DNA from: an uncultured Pelagibacteraceae bacterium
GTDB lineage: Bacteria; Pseudomonadota; Alphaproteobacteria; Pelagibacterales; Pelagibacteraceae
Reading direction: 5' to 3'
DNA: 64,000 bases
NCBI GenBank assembly: GCA_902591025.1
Contig: CACIZB010000002.1
Coordinates: 1-64,000 of the forward strand
Shown: piece by piece, positions 23,014-31,959 of the stretch
Position numbering within the stretch: the first letter of the stretch is position 1
Layout of the letters: every line of letters starts with the position of its first letter
Position numbers and translations under genes: made by a program
The notes under the pieces: model-generated
The model's database searches: none
The model's input: the letters and a program-made list of their open reading frames with translations, nothing else
Told to the model about the DNA's origin: nothing

Positions 23014-23735
23014 TAGTTTTTATAAAAAAATTTTCTTACAATTACTGAAAATATTATCAATATAAAAAAGATAATTATCGGAATATATATATCTCTTGAA
23101 CTAAGTAAGTCAATTATGCTTGGGGCTTCAATATTTTCATCTATAATTTTTTCTAAACCACTTCCAATCGAAACTGCCAAAAAAATTTGGGGTATAATAC
23201 CAATAAGTGTAGCATAAAAAAAATTGCTTACTTTTACATTAAACATTGTTGGTATGATGCAACTTAATTGCCAGGGTATACCTCCACAAAACCTATAGAT
23301 TAGTAAATAAGTGAATTCTGATTTTTTGAATTTTAATTCTAAATTTTTAAACTTATTTAAAAATTTTTCTTTTATAATATCTTTTAAAAAAAAATTTCCA
23401 AATATATATAAAAATGTTGCTCCAGTGCTTAATCCCAATACTACAACAATTGTACCTATCCACTTTCCAAAAATAAAACCTCCAAGAAGAGCAATTGGAG
23501 AACCAAACCCTAAAAATGGAAATACCCATAAAATTGTTGATATCAAGAAAATAATAAAAACTAAAAATAAATTAGAGGTTTTAAGACTCATAAGATATGA
23601 GCTGTTTACTTTGATAAAATCGTAAGATGTTATTTGTTGCAAACTAAATTTTGAAAAGAAAAAAAATAAAAAAACACTCACTAAAATAATGTATGAAATT
23701 CCAACATAAAATTTAATTTTCGTATTTTTTTCCAT
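23013..23735 (-). CDS. TVP38/TMEM64 (VTT/SNARE-associated) family membrane protein
   Basis: 240 residues: an N-terminal TM helix, then the VTT core with the re-entrant segments FGSPIALLGGFIFGKWIGT and LIYRFCGGIPWQLSCIIPTMF, two more helices and a C-terminal TM. This architecture is that of DedA/TVP38 proteins, some of which move lipid carriers across membranes. Coupled to the downstream 422-aa membrane protein, which fits a lipid- or glycan-related role. Exact substrate unknown. Confidence 0.8.
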   Translation of the reverse strand: MEKNTKIKFYVGISYIILVSVFLFFFFSKFSLQQITSYDFIKVNSSYLMSLKTSNLFLVFIIFLISTILWVFPFLGFGSPIALLGGFIFGKWIGTIVVVLGLSTGATFLYIFGNFFLKDIIKEKFLNKFKNLELKFKKSEFTYLLIYRFCGGIPWQLSCIIPTMFNVKVSNFFYATLIGIIPQIFLAVSIGSGLEKIIDENIEAPSIIDLLSSRDIYIPIIIFFILIIFSVIVRKFFYKN

Positions 23736-23766
23736 TTTTTTTTAAATTAATTTTAAAATCTTCTAT

Positions 23767-23795
23767 TTGCTATTTATATATTTAATTATTATAAA
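23767..23795 (+). promoter_or_regulatory. promoter of rpmH-rnpA-yidD-yidC
   Basis: TTGCTA (23767-23772) and TATAAA (23790-23795) with a 17-base spacer, matching the sigma-70 consensus at four and five of six positions. It lies just ahead of a ribosomal-protein operon, with a predicted start about 25-30 bases before the rpmH ATG. It is one of the best promoter matches in the window. Confidence 0.55.
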
Positions 23796-23828
23796 GAGCC
23801 AAATTTATTAAATAATGCGTTACATTTT

Positions 23829-23969
23829 ATGAAAAGAACATATCAACCCTCTAAAATTAAGAGAGCCAGAAAACACGGGTTTAGATCAAAAATGAAAACC
23901 AAAGGTGGCAAAAAGCTATTAGCAAGAAGAAGAGCAAGAGGCAGAAAATCTCTTACGGTCTCTGGTTAA
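23829..23969 (+). CDS. rpmH: 50S ribosomal protein L34
   Basis: 46 residues beginning [18 protein letters not shown], then the [19 protein letters not shown] core and an RKSLTVSG end. This is a complete L34, highly basic as usual. ATG 23829 and TAA 23967-23969; rnpA begins four bases later, the universal rpmH-rnpA order. Confidence 0.97.
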   Translation: MKRTYQPSKIKRARKHGFRSKMKTKGGKKLLARRRARGRKSLTVSG

Positions 23970-23973
23970 ATTA

Positions 23974-24315
23974 ATGAGAAGCAAAATACTTGCTCTTTCC
24001 AAAAATGAAGAATTTAAACAACTACTAAAAAAAAATAAAGTTTCAAATGAATATGTAACAATTTTTTTTGGTTATTTAAAAAATAAAAATAAAGAAAAAC
24101 TTAATATCAGTTTTGTTACAAAAAAAAAAATAGGGAATGCCGTAAAAAGAAACAAGATTAAAAGAAGACTTAAAAATATTCTTGACGAAGCGTTCAAGAA
24201 AATATCAATAAACATTAACTATTCATATCTTGTTATTGCTAAGCCAACTATGCTAAACAATGAATATACAAATATAAAAGAAACCTTAATACAGAGTTTT
24301 AAGAGAATAAAATAA
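23974..24315 (+). CDS. rnpA: ribonuclease P protein component
   Basis: Protein cofactor of RNase P, which trims tRNA 5' leaders. The RNR signature appears as [16 protein letters not shown] near residues 53-68, with a preceding SFVTKKK strand and a closing YSYLVIAKP strand. 113 residues. The stop overlaps the yidD start as TAATG, so rpmH, rnpA, yidD and yidC form one chain. Confidence 0.94.
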   Translation: MRSKILALSKNEEFKQLLKKNKVSNEYVTIFFGYLKNKNKEKLNISFVTKKKIGNAVKRNKIKRRLKNILDEAFKKISININYSYLVIAKPTMLNNEYTNIKETLIQSFKRIK

Positions 24316-24566
24316 TGAAAATTATTACTAACGTTTTGATTATTCTAATAAAGGGATACAGATATTTGTTAAGCCCTTTATTGGGTAGTACTTGTAGATA
24401 TTTACCAACGTGCTCTGAATACAGCATAGAAGCATTAAAGACTTATGGTTTTTTTAAAGGTTCTTGGTTAAGTTTAAAAAGAATTTTCTCATGTCATCCG
24501 ATTAAAACTCTCGGAGGTGGTGAAGGTCTTGACCCTGTTATTAAAAAAATAGAAGGAAAAAAATAA
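24315..24566 (+). CDS. yidD: membrane protein insertion efficiency factor YidD
   Basis: Small amphipathic protein that helps YidC/Sec insert membrane proteins. Signature [20 protein letters not shown] with SCHP and a GLDPV end; 83 residues. The three cysteines of the family are kept. It overlaps rnpA and yidC by one base each (TAATG). Confidence 0.95.
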   Translation: MKIITNVLIILIKGYRYLLSPLLGSTCRYLPTCSEYSIEALKTYGFFKGSWLSLKRIFSCHPIKTLGGGEGLDPVIKKIEGKK

Positions 24567-26245
24567 TGGATTCAAAAAATACAATTGCAGCTATCGCGTT
24601 ATCCTCAGCAGTAATTGTTCTATATTCATTATTTTTTATACCTGAAAAAACAGAGCAAAAGAAAAGTTTGATAGAAAAAGATAAAATAGAGCAAACTAAT
24701 GATACACCAAGTTTAGATCAAAAAGAAAACCTGGAACAAGTTTCAAGAGAAGAAGCTTTAAAAGAAAGCGAAAGAGTTAAATTTGAAAATCAAAGTATTG
24801 TTGGGTCAATATCTTTAAAAGGAGCTGCAATTGATGATCTTACTTTTAAAAACTACAATACATCTCTAGAAAGTAACGAAAAAGTCAAACTATTAGGTCC
24901 AAGAAATATCGAAGATGGTTATTTGATAGAAAGTGGTTTTGTAACGTCTGATAAAAATATAGATATTCCTGATTCTAATACAGTTTGGTCAATAATTGGA
25001 AATAAAAAACTTACAAATCAATCTCCAATAAAATTATCTTGGACCAACAAACAAGGGATCACTTTTCAAAAAGAAATATCTTTAGATGAACAATATTTGT
25101 TTAATATTAAACAAAGTGTGACTAATTCAACTAATAAAAGATATGATTTTTATTCCTATGGCCAAATTATAAGAAACAAAATTCCTGAAATATCTAATTT
25201 TTATATATTACATGAGGGTTTGATTGCTACTTTAGATGATGAGCTAATAGAGGAAGATTATGATGATATTCAAGAACAGAAGTTTTCAAGAATTTCACAA
25301 AAAGGATGGCTGGGAATTGGTGATAAATATTGGATCACTTCTTTAATACCACCAAAAAATAAGGAATTTAAAACCACATTTGATTATAAGAAAAAATTTA
25401 GAGCTAATTTCATATCGACTGAACCATTGGAATTAATTAAAAAAAGTAAAATTGAGGAGGAATTTCAAATTATTGTAGCTGCAAAAAGAGTTGATGTTAT
25501 TGATGGATATTCTCAGACACTAGATATTGATAAATTTGATTTAGTTATTGATTGGGGTTTCCTTTATTTTATAACGAAACCTCTTTTTTTTGGAATTGAC
25601 TACTTCTTTAAACTCTTAGGAAATTATGGTTTGGCAATCATAGCTATCACAATTTGTATTCGGCTAGTTTTTTTCCCTCTTGCTAACTTCTCCTTTAGAA
25701 GTATGGCAAAAATGAAAGCTCTACAGCCAGAGATGATGAGACTAAAAGAACTTCACAAAGATGATAAAATGAAATTACAGCAAGAAATGATGGCTTTATA
25801 TAAGAAAGAAAAGGTTAACCCAATGTCTGGATGTTTACCAATCCTTGTCCAAATTCCAGTTTTTTTTGCTTTATATAAAGTTTTATTCGTAACTATTGAA
25901 ATGAGGCAAATGCCTTTCTTCGGATGGATACAAGATCTAAGTGAAAGAGACCCAACAAGTTTATTTAATTTATTTGGTCTATTGCCATATGATGTTCCCT
26001 CTTTTTTAGTGATAGGAGCTTGGCCAGTTGCAATGGGTGTTTCAATGTGGATACAACAGAAATTAAATCCAGCACCTACTGATCCAATGCAAGCTAAGAT
26101 ATTTATGTTCTTCCCTCTTTTTTTGACAGTGATCCTTGCGCCATTCCCTAGTGGACTAGTTATTTATTGGACCATAAACAATATTTTAACGATGGCTCAG
26201 CAATTATTTATCATGAAAAGAACAACTATAAAGACTACAACTTGA
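24566..26245 (+). CDS. yidC: membrane protein insertase YidC
   Basis: Inserts and folds inner-membrane proteins with or without SecYEG. One N-terminal TM (about residues 7-26), a large periplasmic beta domain (about 60-330), then the five-TM core beginning near LFFGIDYFFKLLGNYG. The core carries the cytoplasmic hairpin MAKMKALQPEMMRLKELHKD, NPMSGCLPILVQIPVFFALY and FPSGLVIYWTINNILTMAQQ. 559 residues, the Gram-negative form. argB follows after 29 bases with no engB between. Confidence 0.95.
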   Translation: MDSKNTIAAIALSSAVIVLYSLFFIPEKTEQKKSLIEKDKIEQTNDTPSLDQKENLEQVSREEALKESERVKFENQSIVGSISLKGAAIDDLTFKNYNTSLESNEKVKLLGPRNIEDGYLIESGFVTSDKNIDIPDSNTVWSIIGNKKLTNQSPIKLSWTNKQGITFQKEISLDEQYLFNIKQSVTNSTNKRYDFYSYGQIIRNKIPEISNFYILHEGLIATLDDELIEEDYDDIQEQKFSRISQKGWLGIGDKYWITSLIPPKNKEFKTTFDYKKKFRANFISTEPLELIKKSKIEEEFQIIVAAKRVDVIDGYSQTLDIDKFDLVIDWGFLYFITKPLFFGIDYFFKLLGNYGLAIIAITICIRLVFFPLANFSFRSMAKMKALQPEMMRLKELHKDDKMKLQQEMMALYKKEKVNPMSGCLPILVQIPVFFALYKVLFVTIEMRQMPFFGWIQDLSERDPTSLFNLFGLLPYDVPSFLVIGAWPVAMGVSMWIQQKLNPAPTDPMQAKIFMFFPLFLTVILAPFPSGLVIYWTINNILTMAQQLFIMKRTTIKTTT

Positions 26246-26274
26246 TATTATTTTAATCTCATATACAAAAATTA

Positions 26275-27123
26275 ATGGATCTAAAAAAATTACTCCCCGA
26301 AAATGGGCCTCCAATAGAAGAGGTATCCAAATATATTGAAAAATATAAAGATGAAATAATTGTAATTAAATATGGTGGAAATGTTTTTATTGATAGAAAT
26401 ATATTTGATAATTTTATAACTGATATAAGTATATTAAATAAGTTGGGGTTATCAATAGTAGTTGTTCACGGAGGTGGGCCAAGAATTAAAAGAGAGTTGG
26501 ATAAATCTAATATTCAGACAAAATTTATTAGAGGATTAAGGGTAACTGATAAAAGTATTATTAATATAGTAGAGTCAGTTTTAATTGATTTTAATGAAGA
26601 TATTGTTTCATCCTTAGAGAAAAAAAGTTCTCGGGCACTATCAATAAATACAAAAAAAAATAATATAATTACAGTTGTTCCTGAATCTAAAGAGCTTGGC
26701 TTTGTTGGAATACCTAGTAAAATAAATATTGAAATTATTAAAGATGCAATTAAAAAAAATATAATTCCAATTATATCTCCTTTGGGTCTTGGAGGTGAAA
26801 ATAAAACTTATAACATTAATGGTGATATTGCAGCGGGGGCAATAGCTAAATCTCTAAAATCAAGAAGATTATTATTAATGACGAATGTGAGGGGAGTACT
26901 TAACAACAAAAAAAAATTGATAGAAGAAATTTCATCATCTGAAATTTTAGATATGATAGATAAAGAAATAATAACTGAAGGTATGATACCTAAAATAAAT
27001 ACGTGTCTAGATGCAATTAACAATGGTGTGGCTGCAGTTGGTATTATTGATGGAAGAGAAAAACATTCATTATTATTTGAAATTTTTTCAGACAAAGGTT
27101 CAGGTACGCTTATAAGAAAATGA
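26275..27123 (+). CDS. argB: acetylglutamate kinase
   Basis: Second step of arginine synthesis, phosphorylating N-acetylglutamate. IVIKYGGNVF (usual KYGGSAM), VVHGGGPRIKREL, FIRGLRVTD, NINGDIAAGAIAKSL and GMIPKINTCLDAI are the family motifs. 282 residues. Its stop overlaps the start of the HAD gene as ATGA. The argB-HAD-dapD-dapE arrangement is common in alphaproteobacteria. Confidence 0.94.
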   Translation: MDLKKLLPENGPPIEEVSKYIEKYKDEIIVIKYGGNVFIDRNIFDNFITDISILNKLGLSIVVVHGGGPRIKRELDKSNIQTKFIRGLRVTDKSIINIVESVLIDFNEDIVSSLEKKSSRALSINTKKNNIITVVPESKELGFVGIPSKINIEIIKDAIKKNIIPIISPLGLGGENKTYNINGDIAAGAIAKSLKSRRLLLMTNVRGVLNNKKKLIEEISSSEILDMIDKEIITEGMIPKINTCLDAINNGVAAVGIIDGREKHSLLFEIFSDKGSGTLIRK

Positions 27124-27809
27124 ATTTAAAGAATAAAAAATACCTTTTGCTAGATCTTGATGGAGTGTGTTATGGAAAACATAATAATTATTCATTAGAG
27201 AAAGTTTTTGGACAAGTATCTCAACGTATGACAGAATTTATATCCAAAAGGCTTAAAATTGATATGAAAGCTGCTAAAGAACTTCAAACAAATTATTTTT
27301 ATAAATATAATACAAGTTTAAATGGTCTTATGATCCATCATGATATACCGCCACAAGAATTTTTAAAATATGTGCACACCATTGATCTCTCTTTTATGAA
27401 AGAGGATAAAGTAATGAGAAGTGAACTTGAAATGTTAGACATGGAAAAATTCATCTATACTAATGGAAGTGCTGATCATGCTGAAAATATTTTATCTCAT
27501 CTAGGTATTTTTGATTTATTTGGGAGGGAAAGGGTATTTGATATCCAAGACGCCGGTTATGTACCTAAGCCAGAAGCAAAAACATTTGATTTAATGACAA
27601 AAAAATTTGGTATTAACCCTAAAGAAACAATATATATAGAGGATATCGCTAAAAATTTAAGTATAGGTTTCGAGCGAGGCTGTACAACTGTTTGGCTAAT
27701 TAACGATGAACATTTCGGAAAAATAGATTCAGATAAAGATTATATCTCTCATAAAATTGAAAATCTATCTTTATTTCTTAAAGAAATAAGGTTATTAAAA
27801 AGTCAATAA
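27120..27809 (+). CDS. HAD-family hydrolase, pyrimidine 5'-nucleotidase type
   Basis: 229 residues with HAD motif I LLDLDGVCY, motif II YTNGSADH, motif III lysine in YVPKPEAKTF and motif IV YIEDIAKNL, plus a helical cap between I and II. This subgroup (SDT1/PpnN-like pyrimidine 5'-nucleotidases) is usually found beside argB and dapD in alphaproteobacteria. The substrate is inferred from family only. Coupled to argB by ATGA; dapD begins three bases after its stop. Confidence 0.8.
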   Translation: MNLKNKKYLLLDLDGVCYGKHNNYSLEKVFGQVSQRMTEFISKRLKIDMKAAKELQTNYFYKYNTSLNGLMIHHDIPPQEFLKYVHTIDLSFMKEDKVMRSELEMLDMEKFIYTNGSADHAENILSHLGIFDLFGRERVFDIQDAGYVPKPEAKTFDLMTKKFGINPKETIYIEDIAKNLSIGFERGCTTVWLINDEHFGKIDSDKDYISHKIENLSLFLKEIRLLKSQ

Positions 27810-27812
27810 ACT

Positions 27813-28640
27813 ATGTCTTTAGAAAAAATTATCAATGATGCTTGGAATATTAAAGATAAGATAAACCAAAATTCAGAACAAAAGATCAAAGATGCAATAA
27901 ATCAAGTTATTGATGATTTAGATGCAGGTAAGTCTAGAGTAGCAGAAAAAATAAATGGTGAGTGGGTAACACATCAACATTTAAAAAAAGCAATAATGTT
28001 GAGTTTTAGAATTTACCCAATGGAAAACTTAAATGGTCCTTACAGTAGCTGGTATGATAAATCGCATTTATTAAAAGGTAAAACTGCTGGATGGTCAAAA
28101 GAGGAACACGAAAAAGCTGGCTTTAGAATGGTTCCCAATTCTCCAGTGAGAAAAGGATCTTTTGTAGGAAAAAATGCTGTGTTAATGCCATGCTACATAA
28201 ATATTGGTGCGTATATTGATGAAGGAACAATGATAGATACATTCGCAAGAGCAGGTAGTTGCAGTCAAATAGGAAAAAACTGTCACATTTCTGCTGGCTC
28301 TGGAGTAGGTGGTGTTTTAGAACCTGCTCAAGCCCTACCCACAATTGTTGAGGATAATGTTTTCCTCGGCGCTATGTCAGAAGTGGTAGAGGGAGTTATT
28401 GTTGGCGAGGGTTCAGTTTTAAGTATGGGGATGTATATTGGTCAGTCAACAAAGATAGTTGATAGAAAAACGGGAAAAATTTCATATGGTAAAATTCCAC
28501 CTTACTCAGTGGTTGTTCCAGGTTCATTACCTGATAAAAATAATCCTTCAGCGCCTTCACTATATTGTGCTGTAATAATAAAGCAGGTTGATGAAAAAAC
28601 GAGATCGAAAACATCTATAAACGATCTTTTAAGAGACTAG
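27813..28640 (+). CDS. dapD: tetrahydrodipicolinate N-succinyltransferase
   Basis: Acyl transfer step of the succinylase route to diaminopimelate and lysine. A helical N-terminal domain (to about residue 105) precedes the left-handed beta-helix of hexapeptide repeats ([19 protein letters not shown], in part), with [30 protein letters not shown] and [17 protein letters not shown]. 275 residues, full length. Two bases before dapE. Confidence 0.95.
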   Translation: MSLEKIINDAWNIKDKINQNSEQKIKDAINQVIDDLDAGKSRVAEKINGEWVTHQHLKKAIMLSFRIYPMENLNGPYSSWYDKSHLLKGKTAGWSKEEHEKAGFRMVPNSPVRKGSFVGKNAVLMPCYINIGAYIDEGTMIDTFARAGSCSQIGKNCHISAGSGVGGVLEPAQALPTIVEDNVFLGAMSEVVEGVIVGEGSVLSMGMYIGQSTKIVDRKTGKISYGKIPPYSVVVPGSLPDKNNPSAPSLYCAVIIKQVDEKTRSKTSINDLLRD

Positions 28641-28642
28641 AA

Positions 28643-29800
28643 ATGAAAATTTTAAGTGAATTACAATTAGCTAAAGAGCTAATAAAGTTTCCCTCAATTA
28701 CTCCTGTTGATGCTGGTGTAATGAATTTTTTAGAGAAAAAGTTAAAAAAACTTGGTTTTAAAACGAAAATTCTAGAATTTAAAGAAAACGGTTTTCAGCC
28801 TGTTAAAAATTTATATGCAAGAATAGGAACTAAAGGACCAAATTTTTGTTATGCAGGTCATGTAGATGTTGTTCCACCAGGAAATATAAAAAAATGGACA
28901 ATAAATCCATTTAAACCATCCATAAAAAAAGGTCATTTAATTGGAAGAGGTGCTAATGATATGAAAAGCTCTATTGCAGCTTTTGTGTCCGCAGCGAGTG
29001 ACTTTTTATCAAAGAATAAAAAATTTAATGGATCAATTAGTTTATTAATCACGGGAGACGAAGAAGGTGATGCGGTCAACGGTACAAAAAAGGTTGTAGA
29101 ATATTTAAAGAAAAAGAGAGAGAAAATAAATTTCTGCTTAGTAGGTGAACCAACAAATCCTAATGTATTAGGTGAAATGATAAAAATTGGTCGAAGAGGT
29201 AGCTTAACTGGCAAATTAACCGTTTTTGGGTTACAAGGTCATGTAGCGTATCCACAAAGAGCAAATAATCCTTCGACTATAATTGTCAAAATTTTAAAAG
29301 AACTAAAAGATATCAAATTTGATAAAGGTACAAAAAATTTTCAGCCTACTAATTTAGAGGTGACAAAGATAAACATAGAAAATAAGGCAGATAATATCAT
29401 TCCAGCAACAGCTGAAGCAACCTTTAATGTAAGGTTTAACAACATTCATACCTCAAAATCTATAAAAAAAAAGCTAAACAAAATTTTTAAAAAAATAAAT
29501 AAAAAACACAAATCTAAATTTGAAATTGAGTATAAAGTCTCTGGTGAAGCATTCCTAACAAAACCTAATAAAACAACATTTATGGTGAAAAATATTGTAA
29601 GAAAAATTACCAAAATTACTCCAAAATTGTCTACAACTGGTGGAACATCAGACCTAAGATTTATAAAAACTATATGCCCTGGACTTGAATTTGGTTTAGT
29701 TGGAAAAACTATGCATAAAGTTGATGAAGCAGTATCTTTAAAAGACTTAAAAAATCTAACAAAAATATATCTTAGTATATTACAAAGCTATTTTAAATGA
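28643..29800 (+). CDS. dapE: succinyl-diaminopimelate desuccinylase
   Basis: Zn peptidase-like enzyme releasing LL-diaminopimelate. Metal ligands lie in AGHVDVVPPG (H73, D75), GRGANDMKSSIAA and TGDEEGDA (catalytic Glu), VGEPTN, and a late His in GLVGKTMHKVDE. The dimerisation domain holds GRRGSLTGKLTV and GLQGHVAYP. 385 residues. It follows dapD by two bases, and its stop overlaps the next gene as ATGA. Confidence 0.93.
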   Translation: MKILSELQLAKELIKFPSITPVDAGVMNFLEKKLKKLGFKTKILEFKENGFQPVKNLYARIGTKGPNFCYAGHVDVVPPGNIKKWTINPFKPSIKKGHLIGRGANDMKSSIAAFVSAASDFLSKNKKFNGSISLLITGDEEGDAVNGTKKVVEYLKKKREKINFCLVGEPTNPNVLGEMIKIGRRGSLTGKLTVFGLQGHVAYPQRANNPSTIIVKILKELKDIKFDKGTKNFQPTNLEVTKINIENKADNIIPATAEATFNVRFNNIHTSKSIKKKLNKIFKKINKKHKSKFEIEYKVSGEAFLTKPNKTTFMVKNIVRKITKITPKLSTTGGTSDLRFIKTICPGLEFGLVGKTMHKVDEAVSLKDLKNLTKIYLSILQSYFK

Positions 29801-30720
29801 ACACAGCAATAATAAACTCTGACTCCTATGAAAAACATTTCACAGGGGATGGTCATCCTGAACAGCCTAAAAGAGTAATTGCAATAAAAGATAAATTAAA
29901 AAAAAGAAATGATCTTATCTGGGAAAAACCAAAAAAAGTGCCAGAAAAAATATTGGAAATGACACATTCAAAGGATTACATCAATTATTTGAAAAACTCA
30001 TTTCCACAAAAAGGTCTTAAGTTTTTAGATGGGGATACAGTTGTGTCACCTTCCAGTAAGAAAGCCATTTTTGAGGCTGCAGGTTCAACAATAAGAGCTG
30101 TAGACGGAATAGAAAATAATCAATTTAAAAATGCATTTTGTTTAGCAAGACCTCCTGGACATCATGCTGAAAAAAATAAAGCAATGGGATTTTGCTGTAT
30201 ATCTAATGCGGGTGTTGCGATGAATTATTTAATAAATAAATACAATTATAAAAAAATAGCATGTGTAGATTTTGATGTTCATTGGGGCAATGGAAACTAT
30301 GATGTTATGCGTGATAATGAAAATTCATTATATATTTCTACTCATCAATATCCTTTCTATCCAGGAGGAGGAACAGATAAAGATAAAGGTGATTTTAACA
30401 ATTCCTTAAATATTCCCTTGCCAGCAGGCACTAACTCTGAACAGTATTTTAATGCGTTCGATAGGGTCTTAGAAAGATTAATTCAATATAAACCTGAATT
30501 TCTAATTTTCTCAGCAGGTTTTGATGCACATAAAGACGATCCTTTGGCTCAATTTCAATTAAGTTCAAAAGATTTTTATGAGATCACAAAAAGAACTTTA
30601 TTTGCTACTAAAGATTTCACTCAAGGTAAAGTAATCTCAATTCTCGAGGGTGGTTATGATCTAAATGCATTGGCTGAAAGTGCAAATGAACATGTGAATG
30701 CTCTTGTTGAATTCAATTGA
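29797..30720 (+). CDS. histone deacetylase-family amidohydrolase
   Basis: 307 residues of the HDAC/AcuC/polyamine-deacetylase fold. Charge-relay histidines in RPPGHHAE (H122, H123), Zn ligands D160 and H162 (VDFDVHWGNGN) and D243 (SAGFDAHKDDPLA), and the transition-state Tyr287 in LEGGYDL are intact, so it should be catalytic. Bacterial members deacetylate acetylpolyamines, protein lysines or other amides; the substrate is unknown. It overlaps dapE by four bases and is followed 29 bases later by a SET-domain gene. Confidence 0.88.
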   Translation: MNTAIINSDSYEKHFTGDGHPEQPKRVIAIKDKLKKRNDLIWEKPKKVPEKILEMTHSKDYINYLKNSFPQKGLKFLDGDTVVSPSSKKAIFEAAGSTIRAVDGIENNQFKNAFCLARPPGHHAEKNKAMGFCCISNAGVAMNYLINKYNYKKIACVDFDVHWGNGNYDVMRDNENSLYISTHQYPFYPGGGTDKDKGDFNNSLNIPLPAGTNSEQYFNAFDRVLERLIQYKPEFLIFSAGFDAHKDDPLAQFQLSSKDFYEITKRTLFATKDFTQGKVISILEGGYDLNALAESANEHVNALVEFN

Positions 30721-30749
30721 TAAATTTTATGTTAATTTAAATCACACTA

Positions 30750-31229
30750 ATGAAATTGTATAAGATCAAAAAATCTAAAATTGATAACAAAGGTCGAGGT
30801 CTTTATGCTTCATGTGATATTAAAAAAGGTACAAAAATAATAAATTACATTGGAAAAATTATTACGAATAGAGAAGTAGATGAGTCAAATAAATTCGATA
30901 ATAAAAAACGTATTTATTTATTCACATTAAATAAAAAATATACTCTTGATGGAGATTTTCCTTGGAATATTGCAGGACTCGTAAATCACAGTTGTGATAA
31001 CAATTGTGATTACAATGGTAAAGGTCTTAAAGTTTGGATTTCCGCAAAACGCGATATTAAAATGGGGGAGGAGTTCACTTGTGATTATGGTTTTGGTTTT
31101 GACAGAGACTATAAACAATTTCCTTGTAAATGTGGTTCAAAAAATTGTTGTGGTTATATTGTTAGAGAAGAGTCTAGATGGCGAATTAGTAAAAAATTTG
31201 CTATGAGCAATAAAAAATTTAATAGATAA
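30750..31229 (+). CDS. SET-domain protein (lysine methyltransferase-like)
   Basis: 159 residues forming a compact SET domain: GRGLYASCDIKKGTKIINY at the N-terminus, NHSCDNNC (79-86; usual NHSCxPN), GEEFTCDYGF (106-115) and a post-SET-like cysteine cluster CKCGSKNCCGY (C126, C128, C133, C134). These are the SAM-binding and catalytic elements of eukaryotic-type lysine methyltransferases. No signal peptide. The 3' end overlaps truA on the other strand by 11 bases. Targets are unknown; ribosomal or nucleoid proteins are guesses. Confidence 0.85.
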   Translation: MKLYKIKKSKIDNKGRGLYASCDIKKGTKIINYIGKIITNREVDESNKFDNKKRIYLFTLNKKYTLDGDFPWNIAGLVNHSCDNNCDYNGKGLKVWISAKRDIKMGEEFTCDYGFGFDRDYKQFPCKCGSKNCCGYIVREESRWRISKKFAMSNKKFNR

Positions 31230-31959
31230 CTTTTGATAAATAAAGACCCTCAGGTGGTGCAGGAGGTGCACATAAAGTTCTATTTTTTAATTTAAAAACA
31301 GAAATAAATTTTTTCAAAGTCCATTTTTTCTCACCTACATATTTTAAACAACCAACCATTGAACGAACCTGTTGTTGTAAAAAAGATTGAGATTGGAACA
31401 CTATATCTATATTATTATTATTAGATTTTATTCTGACAGATTTCATAGTCTTAACCGGACTCTTTGCTCTACAAGTTGATGCTCTAAAAGTTGAAAAATC
31501 ATTTGTTCCAACTAACTCGTTTGCTGCTTTTTTCATCATCTTAACATCAAGTTTATTTATAACATGCCAACCTCTATTTTTTTCCAACATTGGTTTACTT
31601 AAACGATTGATTATTACGTATCTATATATTCTCATTTTTGCGGAATATCTTGCATGAAAATCTTTACCTCGTTTTTTAATTCTAAGAACAGTAATCATCT
31701 CCTTATTTAGAAAATGATTTAATGATTTAAGAAATTTGTCTAAATTCAAAATCTTTGTTTTACACTCAAAGTGCGCTGATTGTTCAGTTGCGTGAACTCC
31801 TTTATCCAATCTACCAGCTCCTACCAAAATAATTTTTTCTTTTAAAAGTTTTGAAATTTTATTTTGAACTAAACCTTGTATGGTTTTTCCTTTTGTTTGG
31901 ATCTGCCAACCTCTAAAATTGGTTCCTACATACTCTATTAATACCTGAAACTTAAACAT
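31219..31959 (-). CDS. truA: tRNA pseudouridine(38-40) synthase
   Basis: Makes pseudouridine at positions 38-40 of the anticodon arm. The catalytic Asp is D52 in GAGRLDKGVHA (usual GRTDxGVHA). GWQIQTKGKTIQGLVQ, the F-HARYSA segment and QQVRSMVG are characteristic. 246 residues. Operon def-fmt-truA with an 8-base overlap with fmt; convergent with the SET gene. Confidence 0.93.
   Translation of the reverse strand: MFKFQVLIEYVGTNFRGWQIQTKGKTIQGLVQNKISKLLKEKIILVGAGRLDKGVHATEQSAHFECKTKILNLDKFLKSLNHFLNKEMITVLRIKKRGKDFHARYSAKMRIYRYVIINRLSKPMLEKNRGWHVINKLDVKMMKKAANELVGTNDFSTFRASTCRAKSPVKTMKSVRIKSNNNNIDIVFQSQSFLQQQVRSMVGCLKYVGEKKWTLKKFISVFKLKNRTLCAPPAPPEGLYLSKVIY

Noticed and set aside
23736..23828. 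A riboswitch or attenuator before rpmH
   Set aside because: The 93 bases hold a promoter and a short A/T-rich leader with no convincing stem-loops.
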